Translations under genes and position numbers: made by a program | Shown here: in pieces, positions 34,471 to 45,401 of the stretch | Position numbering within the stretch: the stretch's first letter is position 1 | Layout of the letters: every line of letters begins with the position of its first letter | DNA from: Euprymna scolopes | Taxonomy: Eukaryota > Mollusca > Cephalopoda > Sepiida > Sepiolidae | Reading direction: 5' to 3' | DNA length: 58,251 nucleotides | NCBI GenBank assembly: GCA_024364805.1 | Contig: CM044497.1 | Coordinates: forward strand, 100,094,745-100,152,995 | Notes under the pieces: model-generated | Seen by the model: only the letters and a program-made list of their open reading frames with translations | What the model was told of the DNA's origin: nothing | The model's database searches: none

Positions 34471-35149
34471 CTCACCGTAACCCCAAAGAAAAACTTAAGA
34501 ACTCTTTTAATTGATTAAAAACAAATTGACCTGGTATATCTCAATTCCAAGAAAAAACATTCAGAACCAAATAAGTACGACACGACAAATTATAAGTAGT
34601 TACTTAAAAAAAAACAAATGGTGTCGGCTCCCCCTACTTGAAAAGTACATTTCTAAAGCTATAAAACAATAAAAATAATATGAAATTCTTAATCTTCTTA
34701 TTGTATTGAGTGTTTAAAACATTCGTCGCTGGTGTTCTCTCCGCATGACTACAAAGAACAAAAAACATTTACTCTATTGTTTTTGTTTTTTGTTCTCTGG
34801 GAAAAATATACATATTCTTTTTAATTGTTCTCTTCGTTTGACTTTTTTACGCTAAAGGAGTTGAATAGCTCTGTTTTCTTTTTTGCTCAAAGATAGAAAA
34901 GTCAAAAGTCTTTAAATTGTTTAGTGCGAGAAACATTTTATTTTGAAACATATTTTTCTCAACCGTTTCAAATAATGTTGAAATAATCAATATTTCCGCC
35001 TGGTATTTGCAAAAAGAGGAAAGAAATGGGGTGAACTACAACATTATCTTTTCCTGTCGGATGAGATAAAAAAAGGCTAAATCTGTACTTTTTTTTCTTT
35101 CTGAACTAAACAACCAGACAGAATGGAGGAACTAAGCTAATCTTTGGCT

Positions 35150-36220
35150 CAGTTAACGAAACTCCACATTGAAAAAAGATGCAAGAAGACATATTAGAGA
35201 CAGGGGAAAAAACAAGAAATGATTGCACAAAATCTAGAGGAAGACAAGTCGAATCACAGAAACAATGGCCCGGACAATCAAAGGAACATCGAGAGCAATA
35301 GTCCGAGCAAGTAATGGAACATCAACAACAAATGTCGGAGCGCCAACAAAGAGCAGTGGAACTACCACACAAATTTTGAAGTGCAATACATGAAAACGAT
35401 TCAGCTTTTTCCCAAACAACGATATGGCCCGCAATATATGTTTCAATGTGGACTGCGGTAATTGGTCTGAACAGAAAAGGGGCCGACTGCTATCAAATAA
35501 GCTTGAAACGACTGAACACGACAAATTCTTGGACTCCATCTTGTTAATGAGAACCGCAGAGTTATCGGTCAACGAGACGTTAAATCTGCTAACAGAGCAA
35601 TTTACCTCCAGAACGTATCTTTTTCTATAAGAGATGGAAATGCTTAAACCTGACCGAAGACGATTATGACGACTTTGCCACATACTCAGCGATAGTCAAC
35701 AAATATTTAGATGGCTTCAAGTTGTCGGAAGTAACAGCAGTCAATTTTAAATGCTTTGTTTTTGCACAAGGTTTAACTCCAGCAAATGATACAGAAATCA
35801 GGCACAGGGTTCTAACAATGTAAGAAAACGAATCGAAATTGACACTGATTGACTGAGAACTGTCAAAAAATTGGAAATAATAAAAAATTGGAAATAATAA
35901 AAAATTGGAAATAATAAAAAAAGATACGAAGAATATCGAAGCAGACATCACAAATATAAAAAATAACTAAGAAAAAAAACGCCAACCTACGATAAAAGAC
36001 GGTACACACAAAATTACCCCCAAAAGTATGAAAAACCAAAACACCAATCCCTTGTATCAGATGTGGTGAAAAACACTGGCTCAAGGTTTGCCCAGCAGAA
36101 AAATATCTTGTATGTAATAAAATGTGACATAAAAGCTCTCACTGCAGGAAAAACCAGAACAAACGATGAGTACGCCACACAAACGAGATGTTTTAAAGGA
36201 AAACTCACGAATCTCGACAT
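35150..36220 (+). pseudogene. gag fossil of the 34.0-38.1 kb Gypsy element
   Basis: A Gln/Glu-rich leader part (about 35150-35380) is followed by the capsid-like region, with LNLLTEQFTSRTYLF near 35581-35625 and FKCFVFAQGLTPAND near 35745-35790. A zinc knuckle is at about 36049-36130 (CIRCGEKHWLKVC, then CNK). A 17-base tandem repeat (AAAAAATTGGAAATAAT, three copies) is at about 35865-35915. The same gag family is seen on the minus strand at 9.4-9.8 kb. Broken; treated as a fossil. Confidence 0.65.
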
Positions 36221-36619
36221 AGATATTAAATTTTAGTTAGGAAATGATCGGATTTTACAATACTAATTTAAAAATGTGGAAGAAATTTCGAACACCTACT
36301 ATGCTAAAACCCATATAACGGCAAACACCATCAACGACACTAAAACACATTTGAGGTGAATTAAACACCAACGCAACCATGCTGGGAAAATCTAAATATA
36401 TGTATTCAAAAAATAGTAAAAACCTGTTCGGCTCTGATTGTATACATGAGTTAAACCCGCGGGACTTAATAATCCCCCCATTAAAAGAAACTCATAGAAG
36501 GTTGCCCAGCGGAGACTAAGAAACTAATAAATAGCTTTAAGGAAGAATTCCAAATGTATTTACTCCTGGGCGTGGAAATTTTACAAAAAATGGACCCAGA
36601 TTTTGAGGGGAAATAGGGA

Positions 36620-37850
36620 ATACAATCGGTGTAAAAAATCGTAACGCCTCTTTCGCATCTCTGAACAAGATTAATAATGATTTAGATTGGAAAACACCAG
36701 CATACTGTCTAAAATTGAATGCAGTGAGTGTTCCGGTAGTCTACGTAAAAAAAGTTCCGGGCAATTCCGCGCTTGCGCCGGTCAGAAAATTAAATGGCGA
36801 TAATTTTTTTCTAAGATCGACCTGGGCAATGTTTATTTACAAATTCATATACACAACAAAAGCGAAACCCTCCTTTGTATTAATACTCACCGGGGTTTGT
36901 CCTGATACGAAGGCGTCGCGTCCTGGGACAAGGTAGTACCTGCTATATTCAAGCAAGTAATGGATACAATGATGGGCGACCTTAACACCCTTATCGCATA
37001 TTAAAATGACATCATAATAACAAGCAAAAGCTGGACGGAACACGCTAATAATATCAAATAAGTATTCATTCGAATACAAGGTCAAAGAAGACAAGTGTGA
37101 ATTCTTCTCAGAAAAAATAAATTACCTAGGACATATCACTGATAAAGCTGGCAGACGCTCAGATCCGGATAGTGCGACCGTTATTAGATAGATGCCAGCA
37201 CCAAAAAAACATAGCACAGCTGCAAAGCTTTTTAAGCTTGGGATATTATTACCCAGGGAGTATCGCCAATATGCAAGAACTGCGCGCACCCCTTAACTAA
37301 TTACTAAAGAGGGATTAGCCTTGGAAATTGACATCGGATTGCCGGGCATCATTTTAAGAAATGAAAAAATCCTTACCTCCAAACTGTTCTTAACTCATTT
37401 TAACCAGGATTTGGATATAATAGTCGCTAGTAACGCTAGCCAGTATGGCATTGACGCATTCATCTTACATAAGATGCCGAATGGCGCAAAACAGCCAATC
37501 GCTTTCGCATCCGGACCCTACTTCTAGCGGATAAAATTATTCTCAGATCGAAAAAGAAGGACTAGGCACCATTTTCGAAGTTTCGAAATTCCACCGTTTT
37601 CTTGTACGGAAGACATTTTTTTCTTGAAACCTATCATGTCTTTGATATCAATTTTTACGACGAACTGGCTATTAAGACGGGGAAAACACACCCCCGAGGA
37701 ACAAGCAGAACCATTACAGGAAAGCGCAGAGGCAATCCAGACAATATATGACGTTTTTAAAAACGAACCTAAAAAATCATATCAGAAACCAAGACGTTCC
37801 CGGAAGAAAGAGAAAGTGCACTGTCCACTTGATGGTCTGCCTCAATAAGA
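36620..37850 (+). pseudogene. pol fossil (RT and RNase H) of the 34.0-38.1 kb Gypsy element
   Basis: Reverse-transcriptase remains run from about 36620 to 37300 (LAPVRKLNGDN-like fingers region near 36774; KCEFFSEKINYLGHI-type motif near 37094-37137). RNase H is at about 37380-37560, with SKLFLTHFNQDLDIIVAS and GIDAFILHKMPNGAKQPIAF. The frame is broken many times. The next clear feature downstream is the 3' LTR. Confidence 0.65.
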
Positions 37851-38065
37851 AAAAATTCTGATTTCACACCCGTGGAATGAACCACTATTTATATATACTG
37901 GCACTCTAAATGAGCAAGGTAAGAACTCTAGTTCCGGAGTAAACCTCACGGCTTGGTATGAACGCAAACACTCTTTTAATTCTGATACCCTTTGTCATAA
38001 TATAATACATGTCTTTACCTACACTGTTGTTCTGTTTTTATTGTGGCTAATTCAGAGCCACAACA
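37850..38065 (+). repeat. 3' LTR of the 34.0-38.1 kb Gypsy fossil
   Basis: It aligns with the 5' LTR over its whole length, for example TCCGGAGTAAACCTC against TCCGGTGTTAATCTC, and TACACTGTTGTTCTGTTTTT against TACACCGTTGTCCTGTTTTT. It ends GAGCCACAACA. Confidence 0.7.
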
Positions 38066-39250
38066 GTTTATTATATTAGTAATAGAATGTTCATATTGCA
38101 ATAATCCCAAATCTTTTAGAACTATAACGATTGATATTGCAATAATGTATTTTCGTTAAGTTTGTTATTAAGAGAATAATTGATATTGCAATAATCTGTA
38201 ATCCTTTATTATATTAGTAATAGTTTAATTGCTATTGCAATAATCTGTATTAGTTATTATATAAGGAATAGCATGATTGCTATTGCTATAATCTCTCTTC
38301 TTTTATTTTGTTAGTATATTACTAACAAGATAAAAGAAAATTTTGAATGATTCGTATTGCAATAATATCTATTCCTTTATTGTAAGTAATATAATAATTG
38401 ATATTGCCATAATATCGCTTTCTATATTGTGTTAGTAATAAATGATTGCTATTGCAATAATTTTAGTTCCTTTATTTGTTTTTTTTACAATTATTATTAT
38501 TACAATAGTCGTATTATTTTGTTAAATCAATAGTAGAATGATTAGTATTGCAGTAATCTATATTCCTGTATTAATTTATATTGCAATGATGTCTATTTAA
38601 TAATTTTCTTAGTATTAGAATGATTGATATTGCAATAATCTCTCATTCATTTGTTATATTATTAATAATATGATTGATATTGCAATAATCTCTCATTCAT
38701 TTGTTATATTATTAATAATATGATTGATATTGTAATAATCTCTATTTAATATAGCAATAATCTCTTTTCTTTTATTTTATCCTAGTATGATAATTCATTT
38801 TTCAAAAATATCTTATCTATTATTACAATTAGTAGTGGAATGATTGATATTGTAAGAATCTATATTTCCTTTTTATATGTTCGATACTAACAGATTATCT
38901 TGCAACCATTTCCTCACTCTATTATATTGATAATAGAATAATTGATATTGCAATAATTTCTATTTTGTTTTTATATTACAATTAAAATGAAAGATATTGC
39001 AATAGTCTCCGTTCTTTTCTCATAAATGTACTTGAATCCTTGATATTACAACTGTCTCTATTTCTTTGTACAATTTTTAATAAGATTGTTGATATTGCAA
39101 TAATGCCTATTCCTGTATTAGATTCATCCTTGAATGATTTATATTGAAATACTATCTATTTTTATTATCTCCTCATAGAATATTTGATATTGAAATAATA
39201 TCTATTCCTCTATTATATTATGAATAGAATGATTGATATTGCAATATTAT
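38066..39250 (+). repeat. 49-base satellite array, main part
   Basis: About 24 degenerate tandem units. The approximate consensus is ATTGATATTGCAATAATCTC then TATTCCTTTATTATATTAGT and AATAGAATG, 49 bases. Some neighbours are nearly identical (38640-38740), showing local re-duplication, while others are decayed. The box ATATTGCAAT is the best conserved part. The unit is too AT-rich and the copies too irregular for a CRISPR array. Confidence 0.9.
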
Positions 39251-39904
39251 ATACTAGCGGAGCCTATGAAAATTCCGCAGGGGACTGATTCGTATATAAT
39301 ATATTGATGTTGGAATTTTGTAGATATTCAGCGTAAATGGAGATGCTTTGATATTATCGTAGCTATTTTGTAAAAACCGCAAAAGTGTTAATCCAAGCTA
39401 GCAGGGACGATCGTTGCAGCCAGGTAAAATACGATTAAATCTGATATTTTTATTCTTGCAGATTTCGTATATTTTATTATAGAGTAAATCTTCTATCGAT
39501 TTTTATAAATTAAAAAGTTGCGATTTCAAAAATAAATTCATATAACTTGGATCCATCAGCTTGAATTGATACCGAATCCCAAACTTGGAGTGGCATTAGC
39601 TATAATCAAAACAAACCAAAACATATGAGACATTCTTGGTAACATTATTTATGAAAAAGTAGATAACTTAAGTGCCATCAGCCATAATCGAAACCGGAAC
39701 TAAAATTATAAAGAATTCTTAGTAAATTATTTATAAAAAAATAAAATGGCTTTAATGCCATAAGCTAGAATTGAAACCGAAACCAAAACTTCTAAAGAAT
39801 TCTTAGTAAAATATTTTTTATTAAAAAGAAATGCAAGTTCATAAAAACTAAACGACCCGGATGTAAGCGGGACACAGAAAATAACAAGCGCTATCGTATT
39901 AATA
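39251..39904. mobile_element. Unclassified insert in the satellite, with tandem 84-base units
   Basis: A 650-base piece interrupts the satellite. Its left edge reads ACTAGCGGAGCCTATGAAAA followed by TTCCGCAGG. It closely resembles, in reverse orientation, the CTAGT-ended palindromic end at 47200-47226. The right part holds about three imperfect units of roughly 84 bases (GCCATcAGC...GAAACCG...AAAGAATTCTTAGTAAA, about 39550-39830). Short tandem cores inside a CTAG-ended element are reminiscent of non-autonomous Helitron/Helentron derivatives. That naming is inference. Confidence 0.45.
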
Positions 39905-40074
39905 TATACGTTTCTTTATTATATCAGAACTAGAATGGTTGATATTGCAATAATCTAAATTCCCTTATTATATTACTAATAAAAATGATTGATATTGTTA
40001 TAATCTTTATTTCTTTAGTACAAAAATTAATGATATTGCAATGTAACCTAATCCTTTATTTTGTTAGTAATATA
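39905..40074 (+). repeat. 49-base satellite, right part of the array
   Basis: About three to four units (GGTTGATATTGCAATAATCT, AATGATTGATATTGTTATAA) up to the TA at 40073-40074, where the Tc1-like element begins. Confidence 0.85.
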
Positions 40075-41367
40075 ATGTTCACATCAATTTGAAGGGACAA
40101 AAAGAAAGACCGCAGCAACAAATTCGCTTAAAAAAAGCTTATTTTATCGTCCCTAAATCTGTTTAAAAAATCCGCCAACAGACAATAAAGAATCTCTAAT
40201 CGTACTTGTTGTTGTTCCAGGTTTTACAATGTAACATTTAGTCCATATGCCACGACTTTCTCTTAGTGATCATCAGTAGCTCATTAATCTCCACCTTTCT
40301 GCTTTATCCAATCGAGAAATCGGCCGCAGATTGAAATGTGATCAGAAAACGGTACGAAATACTGTGCAAAAGCACCGAACACAAGCAGTGTTCGTGATGC
40401 CCTGAAATCTGGTCGTACTAGAGATACTTCTAATACGGAAGACAATGCTATTAAGATCCGCAGCCTAAGAAACAGATTTGAAACTGCCATTCAAATCCTA
40501 CAACAGTGCTATATTGTTAAAAAGTGCCCTCTTTCTATTGTCAAGTACAGATTAAAGGAATTTAATTTGCGGGAATATTTTGTAAGACGCAAGCCAATGG
40601 TTTCTGTAAAGAACAGAAATCGCCCTCTAGACTTCGTCAGATGTAATGAAGATCATAATTCTTCATATTGGTCAAAATCGACGAAAGCAAGTTTAATAGG
40701 CTATGCAGTGATCGTAGGCAGTACGGCAGTAAGGGGAAAAACGAAGAATTTAAACCTAGGTGCTCAGTTTCAACGCTGCAAGATAGTAGAGATTCAGTTT
40801 TGGTGTGGGGTCTTATTAGTACTGATAGTCCAGGGCCTATAGTTCGCTTGTATGGTCGAATTAATTCGCTTAAGCACATTGATATGTTGATTGAGCGTGT
40901 TCTGTCCTACTTTGGTCGGAATTTGGATGATAATTCCATCTTCATGCAGGATGAGGCTCCCATTCACACATCTGGCAATTTCAAAAGGTTCCTGGAAGAG
41001 CATGATATTCCGTGTTTGGATTAACCTGCACAATCTCCAGACCACAATCCTATCAAGTGTATGGCATTACATCAAGCAACAGCTACGTAATGATAAGATT
41101 TCAAATTTGGAAGAAATTTTGACAAAAATTAAAGAAAAGTCGGATGCCCTTTCCTTGGAGTATTGCTGCAGTCTAATTCCAGAAATTCCCAAAATATTGC
41201 AGACTGTCAAATTGCTTATGGGCAATTCTACTTAATATGAACTTGTTCATTGTGTTCCTATTGTATGTGTGTTGCATTACTGTCCTAAAGTAATATTTAA
41301 ATAACAATTTTCCATTGTGCGGACGAATTTGAAGTTTTTTTTGTTTTTTTTTAATTGACGTGAACAC
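40075..41367 (+). mobile_element. Tc1-like transposon in the satellite array
   Basis: A 1293-base element. The left end ATGTTCACATCAATT (40075-40089) and the reverse complement of the right end, GTGTTCACGTCAATT (41353-41367), match at 13 of 15 bases. TA flanks both ends (40073-40074 and 41368-41369). It contains a damaged Tc1 transposase. Length, TIRs and TA duplication are all normal for Tc1. It landed at a TA inside a satellite unit. Confidence 0.85.
40247..41235 (+). pseudogene. Tc1-like transposase, damaged
   Basis: The start is at 40247 (MPRLSLSDHQ). A helix-turn-helix follows (LSNREIGRRLKCDQKTVRN, about 40300-40355), which binds the element ends. Catalytic half: the first Asp is in KIDESKFN (about 40680) and the second Asp is in MQDEAPIHTS (about 40945). 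The PAQSPDHNPI region is near 41025-41055, where the usual Glu of DD34E is replaced by Lys (PIK). A frameshift follows, and the C-terminal HYIKQQLRNDKISNLEE and LEYCCSLIPEIPK resume in another frame. There are stops near 40277 and 41024 and at least three frame changes. Not active. Confidence 0.85.
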
Positions 41368-41520
41368 TAGAATATTTCAATTAAAAGTCAAATACGAAGA
41401 GGTGAAATTATAAAAGAATCACAGGTCAATCAAATGAGTTACATTTTTTTTTTAAATAGTTACATTAAAGTTCATTTAAATTTTCAGGTTTTGAAAAAGT
41501 GCGGATTTTCTTTTTACCGC

Positions 41521-41521
41521 C

Positions 41522-41559
<38 letters not shown>

Positions 41560-41577
41560 CTTATATATATATATAGT
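41521..41577. repeat. (TA)n microsatellite next to a Penelope end
   Basis: TA runs with two CA/CT interruptions directly follow the inverted Penelope terminal segment. Confidence 0.92.
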
Positions 41578-41725
41578 AATTTATAAAATATTAATGGCGA
41601 TTTAGCTATACTGAATATTCAGCGTTTCATCCACTCTAAGACTCCTCAGGCCTATGCGCGAATTCTGTGGTTGTTTATCGTTTTTATATGCTCCTCTTCT
41701 ACTGAGATTTTAGTTAGCCATATAT
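41578..41725 (-). mobile_element. Penelope-like terminal segment, inverted second copy
   Basis: The reverse complement of this piece matches 32930-33078 almost throughout: GGCTAACTAAAATC, AGAAGAGGA, CATATAAAAACG, AAACAACCACA, GCGCATA, the hammerhead core, ATCGCCAT and TTTTATAAATTAC. No endonuclease remains are attached. It is an independent, truncated copy of the same family, 8.6 kb from the first and in the opposite orientation. Confidence 0.78.
41594..41660 (-). ncRNA. Hammerhead ribozyme motif, second copy
   Basis: On the minus strand: CTGAGGA (41649-41643), stem II GTCT (41642-41639) with GGAT (41632-41629) closed through G-U pairs and loop TAGAGT, then GAAA (41628-41625). Stem III is good: CTGA...TCAG around ATAT. 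Cleavage would follow the ATA before GCTAAATCGC. Stem I pairs GCGCATAGGC with GCTAAATCGC imperfectly. The two copies differ in the arms but keep every invariant core base. Confidence 0.65.
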
Positions 41726-43050
41726 GTACTGAAACATTTCAAGCATAATAAACCACATCTTCTCAGCAATACCTATACTCTCTTCCTAAATTCAAAATAA
41801 TAATATAAACTATTTTTACAATTTCGTTTTTTAGTAACTTAATATTTTAAAAGTTTAAATCTTGCGTTTTTTTCTTTAGTGGATTTTAAAAAAAATTATT
41901 TTCTTGTTGTTTGTTTTAATTGTTTTAAAATTTACATCCATGCTTCATTCCAGTATTTTGTACTTTTACTTTGTCTGCTTGGATGATTATTTATAGACAT
42001 ACTACCATTAGAATTTTAGATTTTTATGCACCGATTTTCATGACGGCTCTTTGATACTTAGCCCCCCTAATCGTAATTACAGTACTATGTTTACGCTACT
42101 AACATTACAGTACTCTATTTTAACACTCAATAATATAATAACTTAATTTTGTATTTTAATATTCCCTGAATTTTCATGTTTAATGTTTAATCTAATCCCT
42201 GAAATATTTAATCACTGAAATATTTAATCACTGAAACATTTAATATTTTTTCATTTGTTTTATCCTATTTTAATTTTTATTTTTATTCAATTATATTATT
42301 TATCGTATATTTCATTTTTAACTTTGTAATTCTTTTTATCATTTTTCATCTTACACTGTACATTTTACTTTTTATCTTATTATTAATCTTTCTAAATTTA
42401 ACTCTGTAATTTTTCAAAATATGAAAGAAAATAGAAATAAAGTTCGTTGAAAATGAAATATAGCGTATTAAATATTTACCTCTGTCTCATTAGCTAGAAA
42501 AATAAATCAGCAAGTATATGAAAAATATATGTAATGATTAATTAAATACAACTACACCGTTTTCTCTCAATTTTCTTATCTGGATGCGTTTCACTCTTGA
42601 ATCTTAAGTAATATCGGGTGATGTCTACTGACCCACTTTTTCTTTCCCTTCTTCGCTTTATATCTCCTCTTATCTTTTTCATAGATTAAGCACGTGACTT
42701 TTCTGTTTCACTGTTTTGTACGATTGATTTTTTTCGCCATTTAGGAAAATGACATTTTCAGAGAAGGATAAAGCTGCTTCTCGCGCTTGATAAAAACTGA
42801 TTGGCTATTGCTATAAGCAAATGGACCAAAATGTGATATTAATTGTTTAGCGAAATTAAAAATATTTATTATTATAAATATTAGGTACACTATGTTTTTC
42901 ATTGTATGTATATTGTTCATTTTTGAAAAGATAATACGGTTAATTAGCGTCTCTAGCCCCATAGATCTTTTTCTTAGAAAATGGTCCGATAATTTTGGAC
43001 ATAAATATTTATTTATGTATTATTTTTATTTTACTTATGAAGCAGTAATC
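41726..43050. other. AT-rich stretch with short tandem repeat
   Basis: No gene recognised. A 16-base unit (CTGAAATATTTAATCA) repeats about three times at 42199-42244. Confidence 0.6.
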
Positions 43051-43172
43051 TGGGGGCATGCACGTTTCGAGTTGCTACTTCTCGTCAGCGAAGCTTGACT
43101 GTTTCTAAAAATCTAACATTAGACTATATGTATTATAGCCTAATGCATTAACCGTTACGCCAAGAATCTTAG
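43051..43172 (-). mobile_element. tRNA-derived SINE, minus-strand copy
   Basis: On the minus strand it starts near 43172. It shows an A-box-like TGGCGTAACGGTTAAT (43162-43147), a decayed B-box region (GTTAGATTTTT), and the tail AGTCAAGCTTCGCTGACGAG, ACTCGAAACGTGCATGCCCC. It is homologous to the plus-strand piece at 43338-43455. SINEs are short Pol III-transcribed retroelements mobilised by a LINE partner. Tails of this kind are common in cephalopod repeats (from memory). Confidence 0.68.
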
Positions 43173-43337
43173 ATAATTGTACGTGTTATTTGTATCGCTT
43201 TTCAACTTATGTAGATTTTTTGTTGATTTGTTTAAATTATAATAGTGTCAGTTAGCCTCTTAAACATTGCAGATCTTTTTTCCTTGGAAAATCGCATATA
43301 TTTTTGACGTATTTTTTTATTTATTTATTATGTTTAT

Positions 43338-43455
43338 TAATATTTGTGGCTTAACAGTCAACGCTTTAGACTAGAATACATATAGTCTTAGGTTCGATTC
43401 CTAGAAGCAGTCAAGTTACGCTGATGAGATTTTGCATCTCGAAATATGTTACATT
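43338..43455 (+). mobile_element. tRNA-derived SINE, plus-strand copy
   Basis: It has an A box TGGCTTAACAGT (43347-43358) and a perfect B box GGTTCGATTCC (43391-43401), as in a Pol III internal promoter. The middle, TAGACTAGAATACATATAGTCT, folds like a loose anticodon arm. The tail is AGTCAAGTTACGCTGATGAG and CATCTCGAAATATG. It lacks a proper acceptor stem, so it is a SINE head and not a tRNA gene. Confidence 0.72.
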
Positions 43456-43478
43456 TTTATAAGGAAAACTAAAGTAAG

Positions 43479-43509
43479 ATATATATATATATATATTATT
43501 ATTATTATG

Positions 43510-43546
<37 letters not shown>
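43479..43546. repeat. (TA)n/(TTA)n microsatellite
   Basis: TA runs split by a TTA stretch, directly 3' of the plus-strand SINE, where a SINE tail is often found. Confidence 0.9.
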
Positions 43547-43549
<3 letters not shown>

Positions 43550-45400
43550 AAGAGGATATAAAAGTTGAGTAACATTCTTAGTGAATCTATAAACACACGC
43601 GATGACATAGTTGTAGACTATGATGTGTCTCTAATCCTTGTGTTAGTTTTTATCAAAGCCGATTTCGATTATATTTTCTTTTACATATATTTTTATTCTA
43701 GAAATAATTGAAAGGTAAGGGAAGTATCACTGGCATTAAAAAGAAATTAAAATTCAGAAAACTTTGCATAATTGAAATCTAAATGCTATAATTAAAAATC
43801 AAATGCACGTTTAAAACACAGAAATTTCAAATAGGATGTAATGCTGAATAGAATTCCTCTTTTCAGCGCTTTAAACCACATCATGAAAACTGAAATTAGA
43901 GAAATATTTCGAATTGGCACAATTTCACAAAATCTGGCTTTCTTAAAGTTTTTACGAAAGGGCTTATATTCGCTTGTTTTTCTTTTTCATAAAACTAAAT
44001 TAAACGAAATATAGCGCACATTAACCGCTGTGTTCATTTTTGTCAATGCACGACAATAAAAAAGGTATGTATACATAAATGCGGAGTATTTATACGTGTT
44101 TTTCTTTCCTCATTGCATGAATTCCGTTGCGCCTAGTTGTTTTCAATTATCGTTTTAACGAAATCGAATAAAACTTTTTTATGTGGCAAAGATCAGGGAA
44201 GTCTTTTCATGATTTTATTACAGAAAATTTACTTCAGACGGAGAGAGTAATTTTTTAAAACTTAGTTGTCTAATAATGATGATGGAGAAGGTGAATAAGG
44301 ACCTCACTTACATTTGCTGCGTTTTTCATTGTTTTACATAATTTTGCTAAGTTTCGATCGAAAGGTTTCTTAAAGAAAACTGCACTGATAACCTTAGTTT
44401 TATCTTGTTCGAATATATATGTTATTTGTCGACTCCTGCTTTGAATTTTTGTCTCTGTTTCAATTTCATGTCAACGTTCTCTGGATACAATTCTGTTTGC
44501 AAATCAAGATTCTCCTCACAAGCACAAAATGTAAACCGTGTCAAGATTTACACTACCTAGTTTATCGCTAGAAATGTAAGGTTCAATGATCGGTTAATTA
44601 GTTCAGTTGTATGAGCCATTTACATACAAATATAGAGACATATACATTTCGTATTATTTGAATATGAATATGCATTTCTCTTGACATATGTGTGTGAAGA
44701 TGTTCATGTTAGGAAGGAAAGTATTGATTCGAAATGTAAATAGCACATTTCAAAATGAATGCGTAATGATCATTGCGAGACTAAATTCATTTCTAAATTT
44801 AATTCTGAATTCTTTTTCTCAATCAAATGGAAAATCTGGTAAAAAAGATCAATTAAGAAAACTCAATTATAGACTAAATTCATAAAAGTCGTTAACAATT
44901 AAACGAATCCGATTTGAAATATGAAATACCGCAATTATGAGATGCATTTCAACAATGAATTTAATAAATTTATAATTTTGTTAAAAAATCATGTTAGACC
45001 GGGGGAAATTAGTGGACAAGTAGAAAGATTTAAAATATATAAATTGCAAAAGTTTGAGAAGGTCATTAGAAAAACAACAGATGCTATGAAGATAAATTTA
45101 AAAAACACAGTAAAGAAAGAGTGGGGAGAAGGATAGATAAAAAAACAAAGTATGCATAGAAAAAATTAAAAAAATCACGAGAATAAATTACAGAAACTAT
45201 ATAATCTATACAAACAAAACAGTAAATGTATGTCCGTGTGAGTGTTTAACGGATAAACCTTAACCAATTAACAACTGGTCACATAACACGGAAATTAACA
45301 GGAATAGTAATCATACACAATACGGAGTTTATAACGAGACAATTACTGTTTGGATTATTGAAAAAAAATCGCGAACAAAAATGTGTCTGCTAGTTCAAAT
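43547..45400. other. AT-rich stretch, nothing recognised
   Basis: Short open frames at 44688-44885 and 44921-45136 have Lys/Asn-rich composition, as expected by chance in such DNA, and no domains. Confidence 0.6.
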
Positions 45401-45401
45401 G

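Larger units (their letters stand above)
34000..38065 (+). mobile_element. Ty3/Gypsy fossil inserted in the satellite array
   Basis: A plus-strand Gypsy element of about 4.1 kb. It has a 5' LTR (34000-34220), a long leader with tandem repeats, gag with a CCHC knuckle, reverse transcriptase, RNase H, and a 3' LTR (about 37850-38065). The flanking pentamers CTTTA (33995-33999) and GTTTA (38066-38070) differ at one base and fit a target-site duplication. Removing the element restores the satellite sequence. The gag and RNase H belong to the same lineage as the minus-strand fossil at 6.5-9.8 kb. The LTRs are clearly diverged and the coding part is broken many times, so it is old. Confidence 0.8.

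Noticed and set aside
38066-39250. A CRISPR array, from regular repeats about 49 bases apart.
   Set aside because: Eukaryotic AT-rich DNA, no unique spacers, units diverge along their whole length. It is a satellite.
43341-43410. A tRNA gene, because of the perfect B box.
   Set aside because: No acceptor stem pairs, the anticodon arm has an oversized loop, and the same sequence recurs inverted 170 bases away with a non-tRNA tail. It is a SINE head.
44688-45136. Two short Lys/Asn-rich open frames.
   Set aside because: Composition and length expected by chance in AT-rich DNA, with no motif and no good start context.
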